64,000 nucleotides of DNA from Methylotuvimicrobium alcaliphilum 20Z (GCF_000968535.2 NC_016112.1:1984001-2048000); one strand, 5' to 3'. Counted from the stretch's first letter, positions 27,482 through 37,297 are shown. Numbers and translations are program-made. The notes: generated by a model not told the origin, from the sequence alone.

Positions 27482-28762
27482 ATGTGTATCTTTAATTATG
27501 AAAGTGGGAGCCGGGACAATTCTCCGGTATTCAAGCGCCGGAGTTTTATTAAAACATTGATCGCTTTTCCGCTGGGTCTGATCTTGGCATCTTCCACCCT
27601 TAGTTGGGCCAACCCCCCGACAAGTGAGGTCAATACGACAGGATTGGCAGTGACCGACGATACGGTTACGGTCGGTATTTTGCACTCTGTTACCGGTACG
27701 ATGGCTATTAGCGAAACCGGATCGGTGCAAGCGGAAAAGCTTGCGATCGATCAGATAAACGCCATGGGTGGCGTGCTCGGCCGTAAGATCGAATACATTC
27801 AAGAGGACGGTGCCAGCGATTGGCCGACCTTCGCCGAAAAATCGAAAAAATTATTGGTCAACGATAAGGTCGCCGCCGTTTTCGGGTGTTGGACTTCGGC
27901 CTCGCGCAAGGCCGTTCTGCCTGTTTTCGAGCAATATAACGGCATGCTGTACTATCCGACTTTCTATGAAGGGCTCGAACAATCTCCGAATGTAATCTAT
28001 ACCGGCCAGGAAGCGACGCAACAAATCATCGCCGGTATCGATTGGGTGGTCAAGGAAAAAGGCGCAAAAACTTTTTACTTGCTGGGTTCGGATTATATCT
28101 GGCCCCGTACCTCCAATAAAATTGCTAGAAAACATATCGAAAAACTGGGATTAAAAGTTGTAGGCGAAGAATATTATCCGTTAGGGCACGCGCAGTTCAA
28201 TTCGGTGATCAACAAAATCAAGTTGAAAAAGCCGGATGTGATCTATGCCATCGTGGTTGGCGGTTCCAATGTTGCCTTCTATAAGCAGCTCAAGGCGGCC
28301 GGTATCGACTTGACTAAAGAAAAGCCGCTTCTATTGACGATTTCGGTGACCGAAGACGAAATTCTGGGTATCGGCGGTGAAAATATCGAAGGGGCTTATG
28401 CCGCGATGAAATATTTTCAAAGCCTCGACAATCCGAACAATCAAGCGTTCGTGCAAGCATTCAAAGACAAATGGGGTAAAGATATCGTGATAGGCGACGT
28501 TACCCAAGCAGCCTACTTGGGTCCCTGGTTATGGAAAGCTGCCGTCGAAAAAGCCGGTTCGTTCGATATCGATAAAATCCGTGCCGCATCGCCGGGTATC
28601 GAGTTGACGACCGCACCGGAAGGCTATGTTCGCATTCATGAAAATCATCACTTGTGGTCCAAGACTCGAGTCGGTTTAGCGCAAAAAGACGGTCAATATA
28701 AAGTCGTTTATGAAAGCGAGGAATTGATCGAACCGAACCCTTTCCCGGTAGGTTATCAATAA
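27482..28762 (+). CDS. Amide/urea ABC transporter substrate-binding protein
   Basis: 426 residues from the ATG at 27482, which has GGAGAG 7-12 nt upstream; a TTG five codons earlier is within that site. FKRRSFIKTLIAFPLGLIL is a twin-arginine-type export signal. The mature part (VTVGILHSVTGTMAISETGS, VAAVFGCWTSASRKAVLP, GSDYIWPRTSNKI) is the type I periplasmic binding fold of UrtA/FmdD proteins, which bind urea and short-chain amides. It heads an operon with two permeases, two ATPases and formamidase, so formamide, acetamide and urea are likely cargo. Confidence 0.92.
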   Translation: MCIFNYESGSRDNSPVFKRRSFIKTLIAFPLGLILASSTLSWANPPTSEVNTTGLAVTDDTVTVGILHSVTGTMAISETGSVQAEKLAIDQINAMGGVLGRKIEYIQEDGASDWPTFAEKSKKLLVNDKVAAVFGCWTSASRKAVLPVFEQYNGMLYYPTFYEGLEQSPNVIYTGQEATQQIIAGIDWVVKEKGAKTFYLLGSDYIWPRTSNKIARKHIEKLGLKVVGEEYYPLGHAQFNSVINKIKLKKPDVIYAIVVGGSNVAFYKQLKAAGIDLTKEKPLLLTISVTEDEILGIGGENIEGAYAAMKYFQSLDNPNNQAFVQAFKDKWGKDIVIGDVTQAAYLGPWLWKAAVEKAGSFDIDKIRAASPGIELTTAPEGYVRIHENHHLWSKTRVGLAQKDGQYKVVYESEELIEPNPFPVGYQ

Positions 28763-28799
28763 AACCTTTGACTCCGGCACGCGCCGTCAACATTCGAAA

Positions 28800-28828
28800 C
28801 CTCTCTCCCGGTATTTGAGGGAGAGAGG
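28800..28828 (+). promoter_or_regulatory. Intra-operon hairpin after the binding-protein gene
   Basis: A perfect 10-bp stem CCTCTCTCCC / GGGAGAGAGG with a 9-nt loop, between the first and second genes of the operon. No T-run follows. It probably protects the upstream mRNA from 3' decay, which would give more binding protein than permease; this effect is known for other ABC operons. Confidence 0.7.
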
Positions 28829-28869
28829 TAATTTAAAAAAGTCCGACCGTTAGCAAAGAGGATCGAGTC

Positions 28870-29796
28870 ATGTTTGAAGAATATTCAATGGCGGAACTGA
28901 CAGATATTTTATTCATGCAGGCTTTTGCCGGTTTGATTTTATTTTCGGTTTTAGTGCTCATGGCATTGGGATTGGCGATCATTTTCGGTCAGATGGGCGT
29001 CATCAATATGGCCCATGGCGAATTCATGATTTTGGGTGCCTATACAACCTATTTAACATCCCATATTTTCGAAACCTATTTGCCGGCTTTATTCGACGGC
29101 TACTTTTTTGTAGCGATGGCTCTGGCTTTCTTAGTGTGTTTCGCGCTGGGCGTGTTGGTCGAGTGGGGTATGATCCGGTTTCTATTTAAGCGGCCTCTCG
29201 ATACCTTATTGGCGACTTGGGGGCTCAGTTTGATTCTTCAACAATTGTACCGTACCGTTTTCGGCGCACGAGAAGTCGGCGTGACTCTTCCGGAATGGAT
29301 GATGGGATCGTATGCCATGACCGAAACGATAGAGGTACCGATCAATGGCATCTTCGTGATGGTTTTAACCTTGTTTATAGCGTCGGGCGTCTATTTCTTG
29401 ATGTTTCGCTCACTCTGGGGCAAGCAAGTGCGGGCCGTCGTTCAGAATAGACCCATGGCGGGCGCAGTCGGCATCGATACGGGGAAGGTCGACCGTTACA
29501 CGTTCGGCATCGGTTGCGGCATCGCCGGTATTGCTGGCAGCGCGTTCACGATGATCGGTTCGACAGGACCGACTTCGGGTCAGCTCTATATCGTCGATAC
29601 CTTTCTAGTCGTCGTATTCGGCGGAGCACAGAGCCTTATCGGCACGATCGCCTCCGCGTTTACGATTTCACAATCGCAATCGACTTTGGAATTTTTCTTG
29701 AGCGGATCTATGGCCAAGGTCATCACGCTTTTGATTGTCGTCGGCATACTGATGCTGCGTCCTCAAGGGCTTTTTGCTCTCAAAATTCGTCAATAA
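28870..29796 (+). CDS. Amide/urea ABC transporter permease (UrtB/LivH type)
   Basis: 308 residues, LivH family membrane protein with about eight helices. It shows LAIIFGQMGVINMAHGEFMI, EWGMIRFLFKRPLDTLLATW, RAVVQNRPMAGAVGIDT and GGAQSLIGTIASAFTIS, typical of the UrtB branch but without the long N-terminal domain present in the second UrtB at 46429. It forms the inner-membrane channel with the next gene product. Confidence 0.92.
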   Translation: MFEEYSMAELTDILFMQAFAGLILFSVLVLMALGLAIIFGQMGVINMAHGEFMILGAYTTYLTSHIFETYLPALFDGYFFVAMALAFLVCFALGVLVEWGMIRFLFKRPLDTLLATWGLSLILQQLYRTVFGAREVGVTLPEWMMGSYAMTETIEVPINGIFVMVLTLFIASGVYFLMFRSLWGKQVRAVVQNRPMAGAVGIDTGKVDRYTFGIGCGIAGIAGSAFTMIGSTGPTSGQLYIVDTFLVVVFGGAQSLIGTIASAFTISQSQSTLEFFLSGSMAKVITLLIVVGILMLRPQGLFALKIRQ

Positions 29797-29809
29797 GGGG
29801 GAGTTTCCT

Positions 29810-31093
29810 ATGCGGCAACGGAGCAATATTCGATTTATGTCAAGGCAGGAAGTGCTTGGCTATGTCATGTTGGCGGTCATCCTGTTAGCGATTATCCCGC
29901 TGTCTTTGGATGTATTTCGATTGAATTTGATCGGTAAATATCTGACCTATGCCTTTGTCGCGCTCGGCTTGGTTTTGTGTTGGGGTTACGGCGGCATTTT
30001 GAGCTTGGGGCAAGGAGTATTTTTCGGCTTGGGCGGCTATTGCATGGCTATGTTTCTCAAATTGGAAGCCAGCGATCCCGAGTCGACCAAAATTCAATCC
30101 ACTCCCGGCATACCCGATTTTATGGACTGGAATCAGATCACCGAATTGCCTTGGTGGTGGGAGCCTTTTCGGCAACTTCCTTTTGCGTTGTCGGCGATCG
30201 TTCTATTGCCGACGCTGTTTGCATTCATCATAGGCGTGGCGATGTTCAAGCGTCGGGTCGGCGGGGTTTATTTTGCGATCATCACGCAAGCCATCGCGGC
30301 GATCATGACCATTTTAATTATCGGCCAACAAGGCTATACGGGCGGAGTCAACGGTATCACCGATTTACGCACGTTGTTAGGTTGGGACATTCGTTCCGAT
30401 TCTGCCAAAGTGATTTTGTATTATGTCTGTTCGGCCGCTCTTTTTATATGTTTGTTACTTTCACAATTTATCCGTTATAAAAAACTAGGACGTATTCTGG
30501 TCGCGATGCGCGATCGAGAGGACAGAGTCCGGTTTTCCGGTTACGACGTAGCCAACTTCAAAATATTCGTATTTTGTCTGAGCGCAATGTTTTCTGCGAT
30601 CGGCGGCGCGATGTTCACGCTTCAGGTCGGTTTTATGTCGCCTTCCTTCGTCGGCATCGTTCCATCGATCGAAATGGTGATTTATTGCGCGGTGGGCGGC
30701 CGACTTTCCTTGCTTGGCGCAGTTTACGGTACGTTGTTGGTGAATTGGGCCAAAACGATATTTTCCGAGACATTTCCCGAGCTTTGGCTGTTTGCGATGG
30801 GAGCGCTGTTCATAGCGGTCGTGATGGCATTTCCGAATGGCTTGGCCAGTCTATTCAAACGCTACATCGAGCCGAAATTGCCTGCTTGGTATACCGGAAA
30901 AACCATTGATTTCGAACCGGAGACCTTGCGCACAAGTTTGTTGAAAGCAGGTGAGGATGAAAACATGTACCCTGACGTCTTGGCTTTGGAGGGAAACATA
31001 ACAGCTTCTCAACCCGCTCGTAAAACCGATATAACCGGAAAAGTTGCACCTCATTCTGATGAAAAGTTGGACGGAGGCGTATATGTCGACTAA
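29810..31093 (+). CDS. Amide/urea ABC transporter permease (UrtC/LivM type)
   Basis: 427 residues from the ATG at 29810, which follows GGGGGAG and avoids overlap with the previous gene. LivM-type motifs: LVLCWGYGGILSLGQGVFFG, GVYFAIITQAIAAIM, RVRFSGYDVANFKIFVF and GAVYGTLLVNWAKT. The C-terminus carries an unusual hydrophilic tail of about 70 residues after the last helix (from near YIEPKLPAWYTG), not present in the second UrtC. It overlaps the next gene by 11 bp. Confidence 0.9.
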   Translation: MRQRSNIRFMSRQEVLGYVMLAVILLAIIPLSLDVFRLNLIGKYLTYAFVALGLVLCWGYGGILSLGQGVFFGLGGYCMAMFLKLEASDPESTKIQSTPGIPDFMDWNQITELPWWWEPFRQLPFALSAIVLLPTLFAFIIGVAMFKRRVGGVYFAIITQAIAAIMTILIIGQQGYTGGVNGITDLRTLLGWDIRSDSAKVILYYVCSAALFICLLLSQFIRYKKLGRILVAMRDREDRVRFSGYDVANFKIFVFCLSAMFSAIGGAMFTLQVGFMSPSFVGIVPSIEMVIYCAVGGRLSLLGAVYGTLLVNWAKTIFSETFPELWLFAMGALFIAVVMAFPNGLASLFKRYIEPKLPAWYTGKTIDFEPETLRTSLLKAGEDENMYPDVLALEGNITASQPARKTDITGKVAPHSDEKLDGGVYVD

Positions 31094-31832
31094 GCACGAA
31101 GATTTCGTTTTAGCCGTCGAAGGGTTGACGGTTTCTTTCGACGGTTTCAAGGCGGTCAATGACTTGTCATTCTACGTCGACGAGGGGGAAATACGGGTCA
31201 TCATCGGTCCGAACGGCGCAGGAAAAACGACGGTACTCGATTTGATCTGCGGACGAACTCAAGCCACCTCCGGGTCGATCAAGTTTCGCGGAGAAGAGTT
31301 GACGCGAATGAAAGAACACCAAATCGTCCATCACGGCGTTGGACGAAAGTTTCAAAATCCTTCGATATACGACGATTTGAGTGTGTTTGAAAATCTTGAA
31401 ATTTCATACCCGCGAGGACGGTCCGTTTTCGGCTCGTTAATGTTTAAGCGCGACCGTGAAGTGATCGAAGAAGTCGAAAACATAGCTGAAATCATTTTTT
31501 TACAGAACGATCTCGATAAACCGGCCGGCTTATTGAGCCACGGACAAAAGCAATGGCTTGAGATCGGCATGTTGCTGATTCAAAAACCGGATTTATTGAT
31601 GCTGGATGAACCGGTTGCCGGCATGTCGGTTGCGGAACGCAAAAAAACCGCCGAACTGTTGAACCGGATTACCCAAGGCCGCTCGGTAATCGTCATCGAA
31701 CACGATATGCAGTTTGTCGAAGACATCGCTCATCGGGTTACCGTTATGCACCAAGGCAAGGTGCTGTCCGAAGGTTCGATGGAGCGAGTCAAAAACGATC
31801 CCAAAGTCATCGAAGTCTATCTCGGCCATTAA
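31083..31832 (+). CDS. Amide/urea ABC transporter ATPase (UrtD/LivG type)
   Basis: 249 residues from the ATG at 31083, with GGAGG about 7 nt upstream. Walker A GPNGAGKTT, signature LSHGQKQWLEIG, Walker B LLMLDEPVAG, H-loop VIEHDM. The LSHGQKQ signature is characteristic of the UrtD subfamily. It energises uptake together with the next ATPase. Confidence 0.93.
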   Translation: MSTKHEDFVLAVEGLTVSFDGFKAVNDLSFYVDEGEIRVIIGPNGAGKTTVLDLICGRTQATSGSIKFRGEELTRMKEHQIVHHGVGRKFQNPSIYDDLSVFENLEISYPRGRSVFGSLMFKRDREVIEEVENIAEIIFLQNDLDKPAGLLSHGQKQWLEIGMLLIQKPDLLMLDEPVAGMSVAERKKTAELLNRITQGRSVIVIEHDMQFVEDIAHRVTVMHQGKVLSEGSMERVKNDPKVIEVYLGH

Positions 31833-31856
31833 TCGGTCGAATCAGGAGAAAACAAA

Positions 31857-32546
31857 ATGCTGAGCGTTAAAGATTACCACGTGGCCTATGGGCAAAGCGA
31901 AGTGCTGCACGGATTGAATTTCGATGTAAAACCGAAAGAAATCGTAGCCGTGATGGGACGCAACGGCATGGGTAAGTCTACGTTGATGAAATCATTAATT
32001 GGAATGATCCCTGCCATAAAAGGCGAGGTTCAGCTTGACGACGTCGACTTGACGTTACTCAAAAGCCATCAGCGGGTTTCCAAAGGCCTGGGTTTCGTTC
32101 CGCAAGGGCGAATGATTTTTTCGACGATGACGGTCAAAGAAAATATTGAAACCGGTTTGACCAGTACCGGGGAAAAGATCGTTCCTAACGATCTCTACGA
32201 GTTATTTCCGGTACTCGAAGAGATGCGAAATCGCCGAGGCGGGAACTTATCCGGAGGACAGCAGCAGCAATTGGCAATCGCCAGGGCGTTGGCCAGCAAG
32301 CCTAAATTATTGCTGTTGGATGAACCGACCGAGGGCATTCAACCTTCGATCATTCGCGAGATGGCTCGGACGTTAAAAAAAATACGCGATACGCGCGGTT
32401 TATCGATTGTCGTGTCGGAGCAAGTGTTGAGTTTTGCGCTTGAAATCGCCGACCGCATCATCGTTCTCGAAAAGGGGGAAATCGTTCATCAGGAAGAGCG
32501 TGCAACGCTCAATGAAGCCAAGGTGGCGGCTTATTTATCGGTATGA
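31857..32546 (+). CDS. Amide/urea ABC transporter ATPase (UrtE/LivF type)
   Basis: 229 residues. Walker A GRNGMGKST, signature LSGGQQQQLAIARAL, Walker B LLLLDEPTEGIQPS, and a Q in place of the switch histidine (VVSEQVLSF), as is usual for UrtE. It lacks the 28-residue insertion seen in the second UrtE. It is followed after 35 bp by formamidase. Confidence 0.93.
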   Translation: MLSVKDYHVAYGQSEVLHGLNFDVKPKEIVAVMGRNGMGKSTLMKSLIGMIPAIKGEVQLDDVDLTLLKSHQRVSKGLGFVPQGRMIFSTMTVKENIETGLTSTGEKIVPNDLYELFPVLEEMRNRRGGNLSGGQQQQLAIARALASKPKLLLLDEPTEGIQPSIIREMARTLKKIRDTRGLSIVVSEQVLSFALEIADRIIVLEKGEIVHQEERATLNEAKVAAYLSV

Positions 32547-32581
32547 GTATTAATCATTAAAACTTTGTCAGGAGAAAGGCT

Positions 32582-33811
32582 ATGGCTGAAACCATTATCA
32601 AAATCGATTTAAGTAAATCACCTTATGAAAACGACATGATTCATAACCGGTGGCACCCGGACATACCGATGGTGGCGATGGTTAAACCGGGTGACGATTT
32701 CATCATCGAATCCTACGATTGGACCGGAGGACAAATTAACAACAACGATAGTGCCGATGATGTGCTCGACGTCGATTTGTCGAAAGTGCATTTTTTGTCC
32801 GGGCCGGTCGGTGTGGAAGGTGCAGAGCCCGGGGATTTGCTGGTCGTCGATATTCTCGATATCGGGGCATTTGAAAACAGTCAGTGGGGGTTTAACGGTT
32901 TTTTTTCAAAAAAGAACGGCGGCGGCTTTTTGACCGAGCATTTTCCCGAGGCGCAAAAATCGATTTGGGATTTTAACGGCATGTTTACGAAGTCTCGTCA
33001 TGTTCCCGGCGTCGAGTTTGCCGGTTTGATTCATCCCGGATTGATCGGCACTCTGCCTTCAAAAGAAATGCTGGATGAATGGAATACGCGGGAAAAAGCC
33101 CTTTACGATACGGAGCCTGACCGGGTACCGCCTTTGGCGACGTTGCCTTATGCCGATACGGCTCATATGGGGCGTATGAGCGGCGATGCTGGAAAAGCGG
33201 CGGCGGCCGAAGCGGCAAGAACGGTACCTCCCCGCGAGCATGGAGGAAACTGCGATATCAAAGATTTATCTCGGGGTTCGACGGTCTATTTTCCGGTTTA
33301 TGTTAAGAATGCCGGTCTTAGCTTGGGAGACTTGCATTTTAGTCAAGGCGACGGCGAAATCACATTTTGCGGTGCGATAGAAATGGCCGGTTGGACGCAT
33401 CTTCGGGTCGGTTTGATCAAAGACGGCATGAAAAAATACGGAATCAAAAATCCGATTTTCAAGCCCAGTCCGATCAAACCCCAGTATGACGACTATTTAA
33501 TCTTTGAAGGTATTTCGGTCGACGAGTCCGGCAAGCAACATTATCTCGATGTTCATATTGCTTACCGTCAGGCTTGTTTAAATGCGATCGAATATTTGAC
33601 AAAATTCGGTTATTCGAAAGCCCAAGCTTATGCCATTTTAGGTACTGCGCCGGTGCAAGGGCACATTAGCGGCGTCGTGGATATTCCGAATGCCTGCGCG
33701 ACGCTTTGGTTGCCGACCGATATCTTCGAATTCAACGTTAAGCCGAATTCGGAAGGGCCGAAAAAAGAGTTGTCCGGCGATGTCGACGTGCCGTTGTCAC
33801 CCGATCTGTAA
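32582..33811 (+). CDS. fmdA: Formamidase / acetamidase
   Basis: 409 residues of the FmdA/AmdA family, which hydrolyses formamide (and less well other short amides) to carboxylate and ammonia in the cytoplasm. Family features seen: HNRWHPDIP near the N-terminus, YDWTGGQI, LSGPVGVEGAEPGDLLVVDI, PPREHGGNCDIKDLSRG and LGDLHFSQGDGEI. The length matches the Methylophilus enzyme. It closes the transporter operon, which ties the transporter to amide use. Confidence 0.95.
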   Translation: MAETIIKIDLSKSPYENDMIHNRWHPDIPMVAMVKPGDDFIIESYDWTGGQINNNDSADDVLDVDLSKVHFLSGPVGVEGAEPGDLLVVDILDIGAFENSQWGFNGFFSKKNGGGFLTEHFPEAQKSIWDFNGMFTKSRHVPGVEFAGLIHPGLIGTLPSKEMLDEWNTREKALYDTEPDRVPPLATLPYADTAHMGRMSGDAGKAAAAEAARTVPPREHGGNCDIKDLSRGSTVYFPVYVKNAGLSLGDLHFSQGDGEITFCGAIEMAGWTHLRVGLIKDGMKKYGIKNPIFKPSPIKPQYDDYLIFEGISVDESGKQHYLDVHIAYRQACLNAIEYLTKFGYSKAQAYAILGTAPVQGHISGVVDIPNACATLWLPTDIFEFNVKPNSEGPKKELSGDVDVPLSPDL

Positions 33812-33973
33812 TATACTCATCGCAGATCAAAATTCGGCACCGGGGTGCCCGCCAAAGGACGCCGTGAATACATCCATGTAGGCTCTATGCCAGCATCCAT
33901 GCTGGCAAAGCCTTTGCCGAGCACCCCGATGCCTCCTTAGGCTCTGCAGAAATTTGAAGTGCGAAAGGTATAT
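33811..33973 (-). repeat. Dispersed palindromic repeat, family R1, between fmdA and fmdB
   Basis: An R1 element in reverse orientation, from ATACTCATCGCAGATCAAAA to GAAGTGCGAAAGGTATAT. It begins at the last base of the fmdA stop codon and ends just before the ribosome-binding site of fmdB (TAGGAGAATAGCG). Confidence 0.92.
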
Positions 33974-33991
33974 TAACTTAGGAGAATAGCG

Positions 33992-34384
33992 ATGCCGCTC
34001 TATGACTATAAATGCCCGAAACACGGCATTTTCCACGACTTAGCAACGTTCGAAGAAAGCAGCGCTCCACAGGCTTGTCCGCACTGCCAAACCTCGAGTC
34101 CGCGGATTATCATGATACCGCCCGAGGTGCTTGCAATGGCGCCGGACAAGCGTAAAGCAATGAGTATCAACGAACAATCGCGTCACGAACCGGTTTTCTC
34201 GACCGCAGACAGCCGGGAGGATCAAATCCTCGAACACAAGCACACCAAGAATTGCGGTTGCAATACAAACAAAGGTTTGCTTCTGAAGCATCCCGATCTC
34301 AGCAGTTTGAGGCAGCAAGTGGTGTTTATGCAAGACGGAAGTAAAGTCTTTCCATCGCAAAGGCCCTGGATGATCAGCCATTAA
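33992..34384 (+). CDS. fmdB: FmdB-type zinc-ribbon protein
   Basis: 130 residues with a good ribosome site. MPLYDYKCPKHG, then QACPHCQT, form the four-cysteine zinc ribbon of the FmdB (putative regulatory protein) family, named for the gene next to formamidase in Methylophilus. The tail is variable and includes a further pair of cysteines in NCGCNTNKG. It was proposed to regulate formamidase synthesis, but its mechanism is unsettled. Confidence 0.88.
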   Translation: MPLYDYKCPKHGIFHDLATFEESSAPQACPHCQTSSPRIIMIPPEVLAMAPDKRKAMSINEQSRHEPVFSTADSREDQILEHKHTKNCGCNTNKGLLLKHPDLSSLRQQVVFMQDGSKVFPSQRPWMISH

Positions 34385-34720
34385 GCGCGTTCAAGGCTCT
34401 TTTTCTCTTTATTCGTTTCCAAAGCCGGCCGTCTCTTGCTATCGAACGTAGTGGGAGACGGTTTACTTTATTATGGATGCTCTTTTAATTCCAATTGCTC
34501 ACCACTCTATATCGATGTGACGGGCCCAATTTCTATAATGGAATGGAAAAAGATTCGGGTTGCTTTTCTTATCGCATGCCATCAACCAAAAAAGTAACTC
34601 TCCCTTTTTCACGGCCCTTTTTTACGCCTCCTCCCTCCTTTTTTCTGGTGGACGAATAATTCGGTGTGAGCTAAGCTCTAGCGAATGACGCAATGAACAA
34701 GCGGAAAAAGCAAGGGGTAA
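34385..34720. other. Intergenic region, nothing recognised
   Basis: No gene, hairpin terminator or family repeat was recognised. The segment marks the passage from the amide operon into the cassette island. Confidence 0.5.
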
Positions 34721-35091
34721 ATGTCAAATGTAAGGTTTGACCCTAACTTTTTCGAAAAGCTTAGTTATAGGGATAAACTACGTCTTGCTCAATTGTTAAT
34801 ACAGGTGGCAAGAAAAGAAGAAGAAAATGCAAACCCACAAAATCGATCAGAATCAGAAATTACTGCAAAGAGTTTAAAACACAGGCGTTTGACGAAATTG
34901 ACACCATCAGCTACGTTGTTGAAAGGCTTTTGAAATTGAGACCGAGCAAGAAAAAGACGTTAGCCAATTCAATTAAGTCAATGTTTCAATTTCAGGGTGG
35001 CATTTCAGAGGCGGATATCGACGCAATTATCCATGGACTTGAAAAGCGTAAGAATATAAAAATTGAGCAAAATAGCGTCAGTTATTTATAA
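34721..35091 (+). pseudogene. Degenerate gene remnant
   Basis: A 70-codon reading from 34721 (MSNVRFDPNFFEKLSYRDKL) is followed in another frame by a longer conserved-looking stretch ending YL at 35091 (KTQAFDEIDTISYVVERLLK, then NSIKSMFQFQGGISEADIDA). The second part recalls the C-terminal tail of some PIN/NYN-type proteins. The change of frame falls at a run of A near 34876. It could also be two short genes. Confidence 0.35.
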
Positions 35092-35173
35092 TCGAATTCA
35101 CCTTGGCCATTGAGGTAAGTTTTTCTTGCCTTTAGGCTCTTCAATCCCCCCGCATCATTAACGGAGAAAATCT

Positions 35174-35380
35174 ATGGAACTCTCAGCAGTTTTAACGCCA
35201 ACCCCCGAAGGGGGGTATGTCGCCTTCAATCCGGAAACCGGCACAACTACGCAAGGGGAAACCGTTGAGGAAGCATTGACCAATTTGCGTGAGGCAACCG
35301 AGCTTTATCTGGAAGAATTTCCTCTTATTGTCGCGGGACGCCCTTTGCTGACCTCATTTCAAGTACCGGAACATGCCTAA
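35174..35380 (+). CDS. hicB: HicB-family antitoxin
   Basis: 68 residues; MELSAVLTPTPEGGYVAFNP and TQGETVEEALTNLREATELY are the partly degraded RNase H-like fold of HicB antitoxins. It starts after ACGGAGAAA and overlaps hicA by 8 bp. It is the reverse of the classic hicA-hicB order, but this order also occurs. It neutralises HicA and probably represses the operon. Confidence 0.9.
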   Translation: MELSAVLTPTPEGGYVAFNPETGTTTQGETVEEALTNLREATELYLEEFPLIVAGRPLLTSFQVPEHA

Positions 35381-35594
35381 ACTCCCGGTTGTGTCGGGAG
35401 CAGAGGTTGTAAGGGCTTTGCAGCGTTTGGGATTCGTGGTTGCACGGCAGCGTGGTAGCCATATCGTGATGCGGCGCGGGTCCTCGGGTTGCGTCGTGCC
35501 AAATCACGCCGAACTAAAAACTGGCACATTGGGCGGAGTTCTGAAACAAGCAGGTATTTCCGTAGATGAATTCGTTGAGGCGCTACATGCTTAA
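35373..35594 (+). CDS. hicA: HicA-family mRNA interferase toxin
   Basis: 73 residues with a double-stranded RNA-binding-like fold: GAEVVRALQRLGFVVARQRG, the catalytic histidine in GSHIVMRR, and VPNHAELKTGTLGGVLKQAG. HicA cleaves mRNA and tmRNA. The stop codon is inside the R'' box of an attC-like site, as expected for an integron cassette gene. Confidence 0.93.
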   Translation: MPKLPVVSGAEVVRALQRLGFVVARQRGSHIVMRRGSSGCVVPNHAELKTGTLGGVLKQAGISVDEFVEALHA

Positions 35595-35648
35595 CCATGC
35601 GCTCCAGCCGACTCCGCTAACGCTACGCCGCTGAGCTTTGCGTTATAC
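35589..35648 (+). other. attC-like recombination site 1 (60 bp)
   Basis: Starts with GCTTAAC, an exact fit to the R'' consensus RYYYAAC, and ends with GTTATAC, one mismatch to the R' consensus GTTRRRY. Between them are imperfect inverted boxes CGCTCCAGC / GCTGAGCTTTGCG and a short central stem. Size and position (immediately after the cassette gene) are those of integron attC sites. Confidence 0.7.
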
Positions 35649-35908
35649 ACAAATAGGAATCATCGTGGATTTATCAGAAGTAGTACCTTGGGGAAGATCC
35701 TTCAACGAGTACAAAGAAATGTTCTCGCTCTCAAGTGACGATCTTACAAAGAAGATACTTGGCTGTGGAGATGGGCCAGCTTGTTTTAATGCGGAATTGT
35801 CTGCCAACGGTGGTAACGTAATATCCATCGACCCGATATATCAGTTCAGCGCTTCTCAAATTCAGTCAAGGATTGAAGAGATTTATCCTAGCCTGTCGAA
35901 AGACTGAC

Positions 35909-37297
35909 TTAGTCCGTTATTATTTTCCCCGATTTTTGGCTTTTATGTTTAAAAAATTCTTGGCGCTTTTTTCTTACCGTATAAGGGATATTCTTCTCCT
36001 CCCAGCGTTCAAGATCTACTTGAGACGCTTTATTTAATGCCTGGTCAATCACCGCTTCTTTTCGACTGCCACATAAAGCAGGAATCAATAGCACGGAGCG
36101 ATTCATATCGGCTTGCGGACTGCGTTCAAGCATATATTTATAATTTCCAAACAGCGTTTCAATAATATCGCTACTGCTTAACAACGGCAGTTCGGTCAGC
36201 TCTGCTTGAATCTGCACATGCTTTTTTAACCAAGCTTGTAGGTGTGTTTTGACTTTAGAATTTCGCGGCAATGTTTTTGATAATTGGTAACATTGTTGGT
36301 AGGTGACTTTGTTAAGCCCTTTGTTTTTAATGATTTCCATCACCTCTGAAACTATTTTAGTCGTCAACGCGAAGCGCTCAATAAAGGGTTTCATCCGTAA
36401 AAAGCCCGGAAACACCATCCGTAATTTAGCTAACACGCTGCCTTTCTTCGCGCCGCCTTTAACGGCAAAGACATCCAGCATTTTAGCCCCCCATTCACCG
36501 AGTTTACTGATGCTTTGAAAACGCCCTTTAGTCCGTAATTTAGGGGGTGTCAAACAGGCAAATTCTGTCTGTCTCAGGCATTTCGCACCTTGACCCAGTG
36601 CCGCAGTAAAGGCTTTATAATCCGCTGTTTTTTCAAATTGACTTTTCAGCGCGCTGGCCATGCAGTGACCGATGTCATCAATGACGGGCACCGGTTTTTC
36701 TTGTTTGGCCGACCAATGTCGCACACCTTTTGCTAGCGTGTAGTCGCAGTCTTTAACAATCGCTTGAGGTACGCCGGCGATAGCAAAAATGTCCTCTAAG
36801 TCCTGGCAAACCGTCTGATGATTAACCGTTTCACGCACCTTAAGACCGATACATTCACAATCTTGCAATTGAATGGCGCTGCCGCGTTGGCGTAGAGACT
36901 GTGTTTTTACGCGGAGCACGACCAGTGCTTTTTTAGTCCCTATATCAATGGAGTAATCAATAATCGCAATCCAAGGCTCGCACGTTGGGCACACTTGGCG
37001 CAGTAACCCTAAACCAACGCGCAAACTCCAGTTAATCACCGAAGTAAAATGTGGCGTCCACGGTAATTCAAGCGATGTTTGTGAATGAAATAATTCAAGA
37101 ATGCGCGGAACGCTACGAAAAGAAACCACCGCATCAAGCACGATAAGCACGCATAAAAGTCGCGTTTGCTGAGCTTGTGTTATGTCAATAACCGTTGAAG
37201 TATTCGCGGGTACAACAGCAATATCCTGGGTTGCTAGGGTTGACTGATGCTCGAAGGTAATGTTTTTTTTGCTTCGACAAGCTGTTTTAACTGGCAA
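35909..37297 (-). CDS. Transposase, main reading frame
   Basis: 462 residues, DDE-type: candidates for the acidic triad are IAIIDYSIDIG, IVKDCDYTLAKG and SSDIIETLFGNYKYM. The first codon is TTG, which is unlikely to be the true start. It is in the -1 frame relative to the small ORF at 37234-37434 and is probably made as a fusion by frameshifting at a run of eight A. Confidence 0.85.
   Translation of the reverse strand: MPVKTACRSKKNITFEHQSTLATQDIAVVPANTSTVIDITQAQQTRLLCVLIVLDAVVSFRSVPRILELFHSQTSLELPWTPHFTSVINWSLRVGLGLLRQVCPTCEPWIAIIDYSIDIGTKKALVVLRVKTQSLRQRGSAIQLQDCECIGLKVRETVNHQTVCQDLEDIFAIAGVPQAIVKDCDYTLAKGVRHWSAKQEKPVPVIDDIGHCMASALKSQFEKTADYKAFTAALGQGAKCLRQTEFACLTPPKLRTKGRFQSISKLGEWGAKMLDVFAVKGGAKKGSVLAKLRMVFPGFLRMKPFIERFALTTKIVSEVMEIIKNKGLNKVTYQQCYQLSKTLPRNSKVKTHLQAWLKKHVQIQAELTELPLLSSSDIIETLFGNYKYMLERSPQADMNRSVLLIPALCGSRKEAVIDQALNKASQVDLERWEEKNIPYTVRKKRQEFFKHKSQKSGKIITD

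Noticed and set aside
35100-35173. attC site before hicB
   Set aside because: No R''/R' pair with inverted inner boxes was found; the left limit of the cassette array remains undefined.
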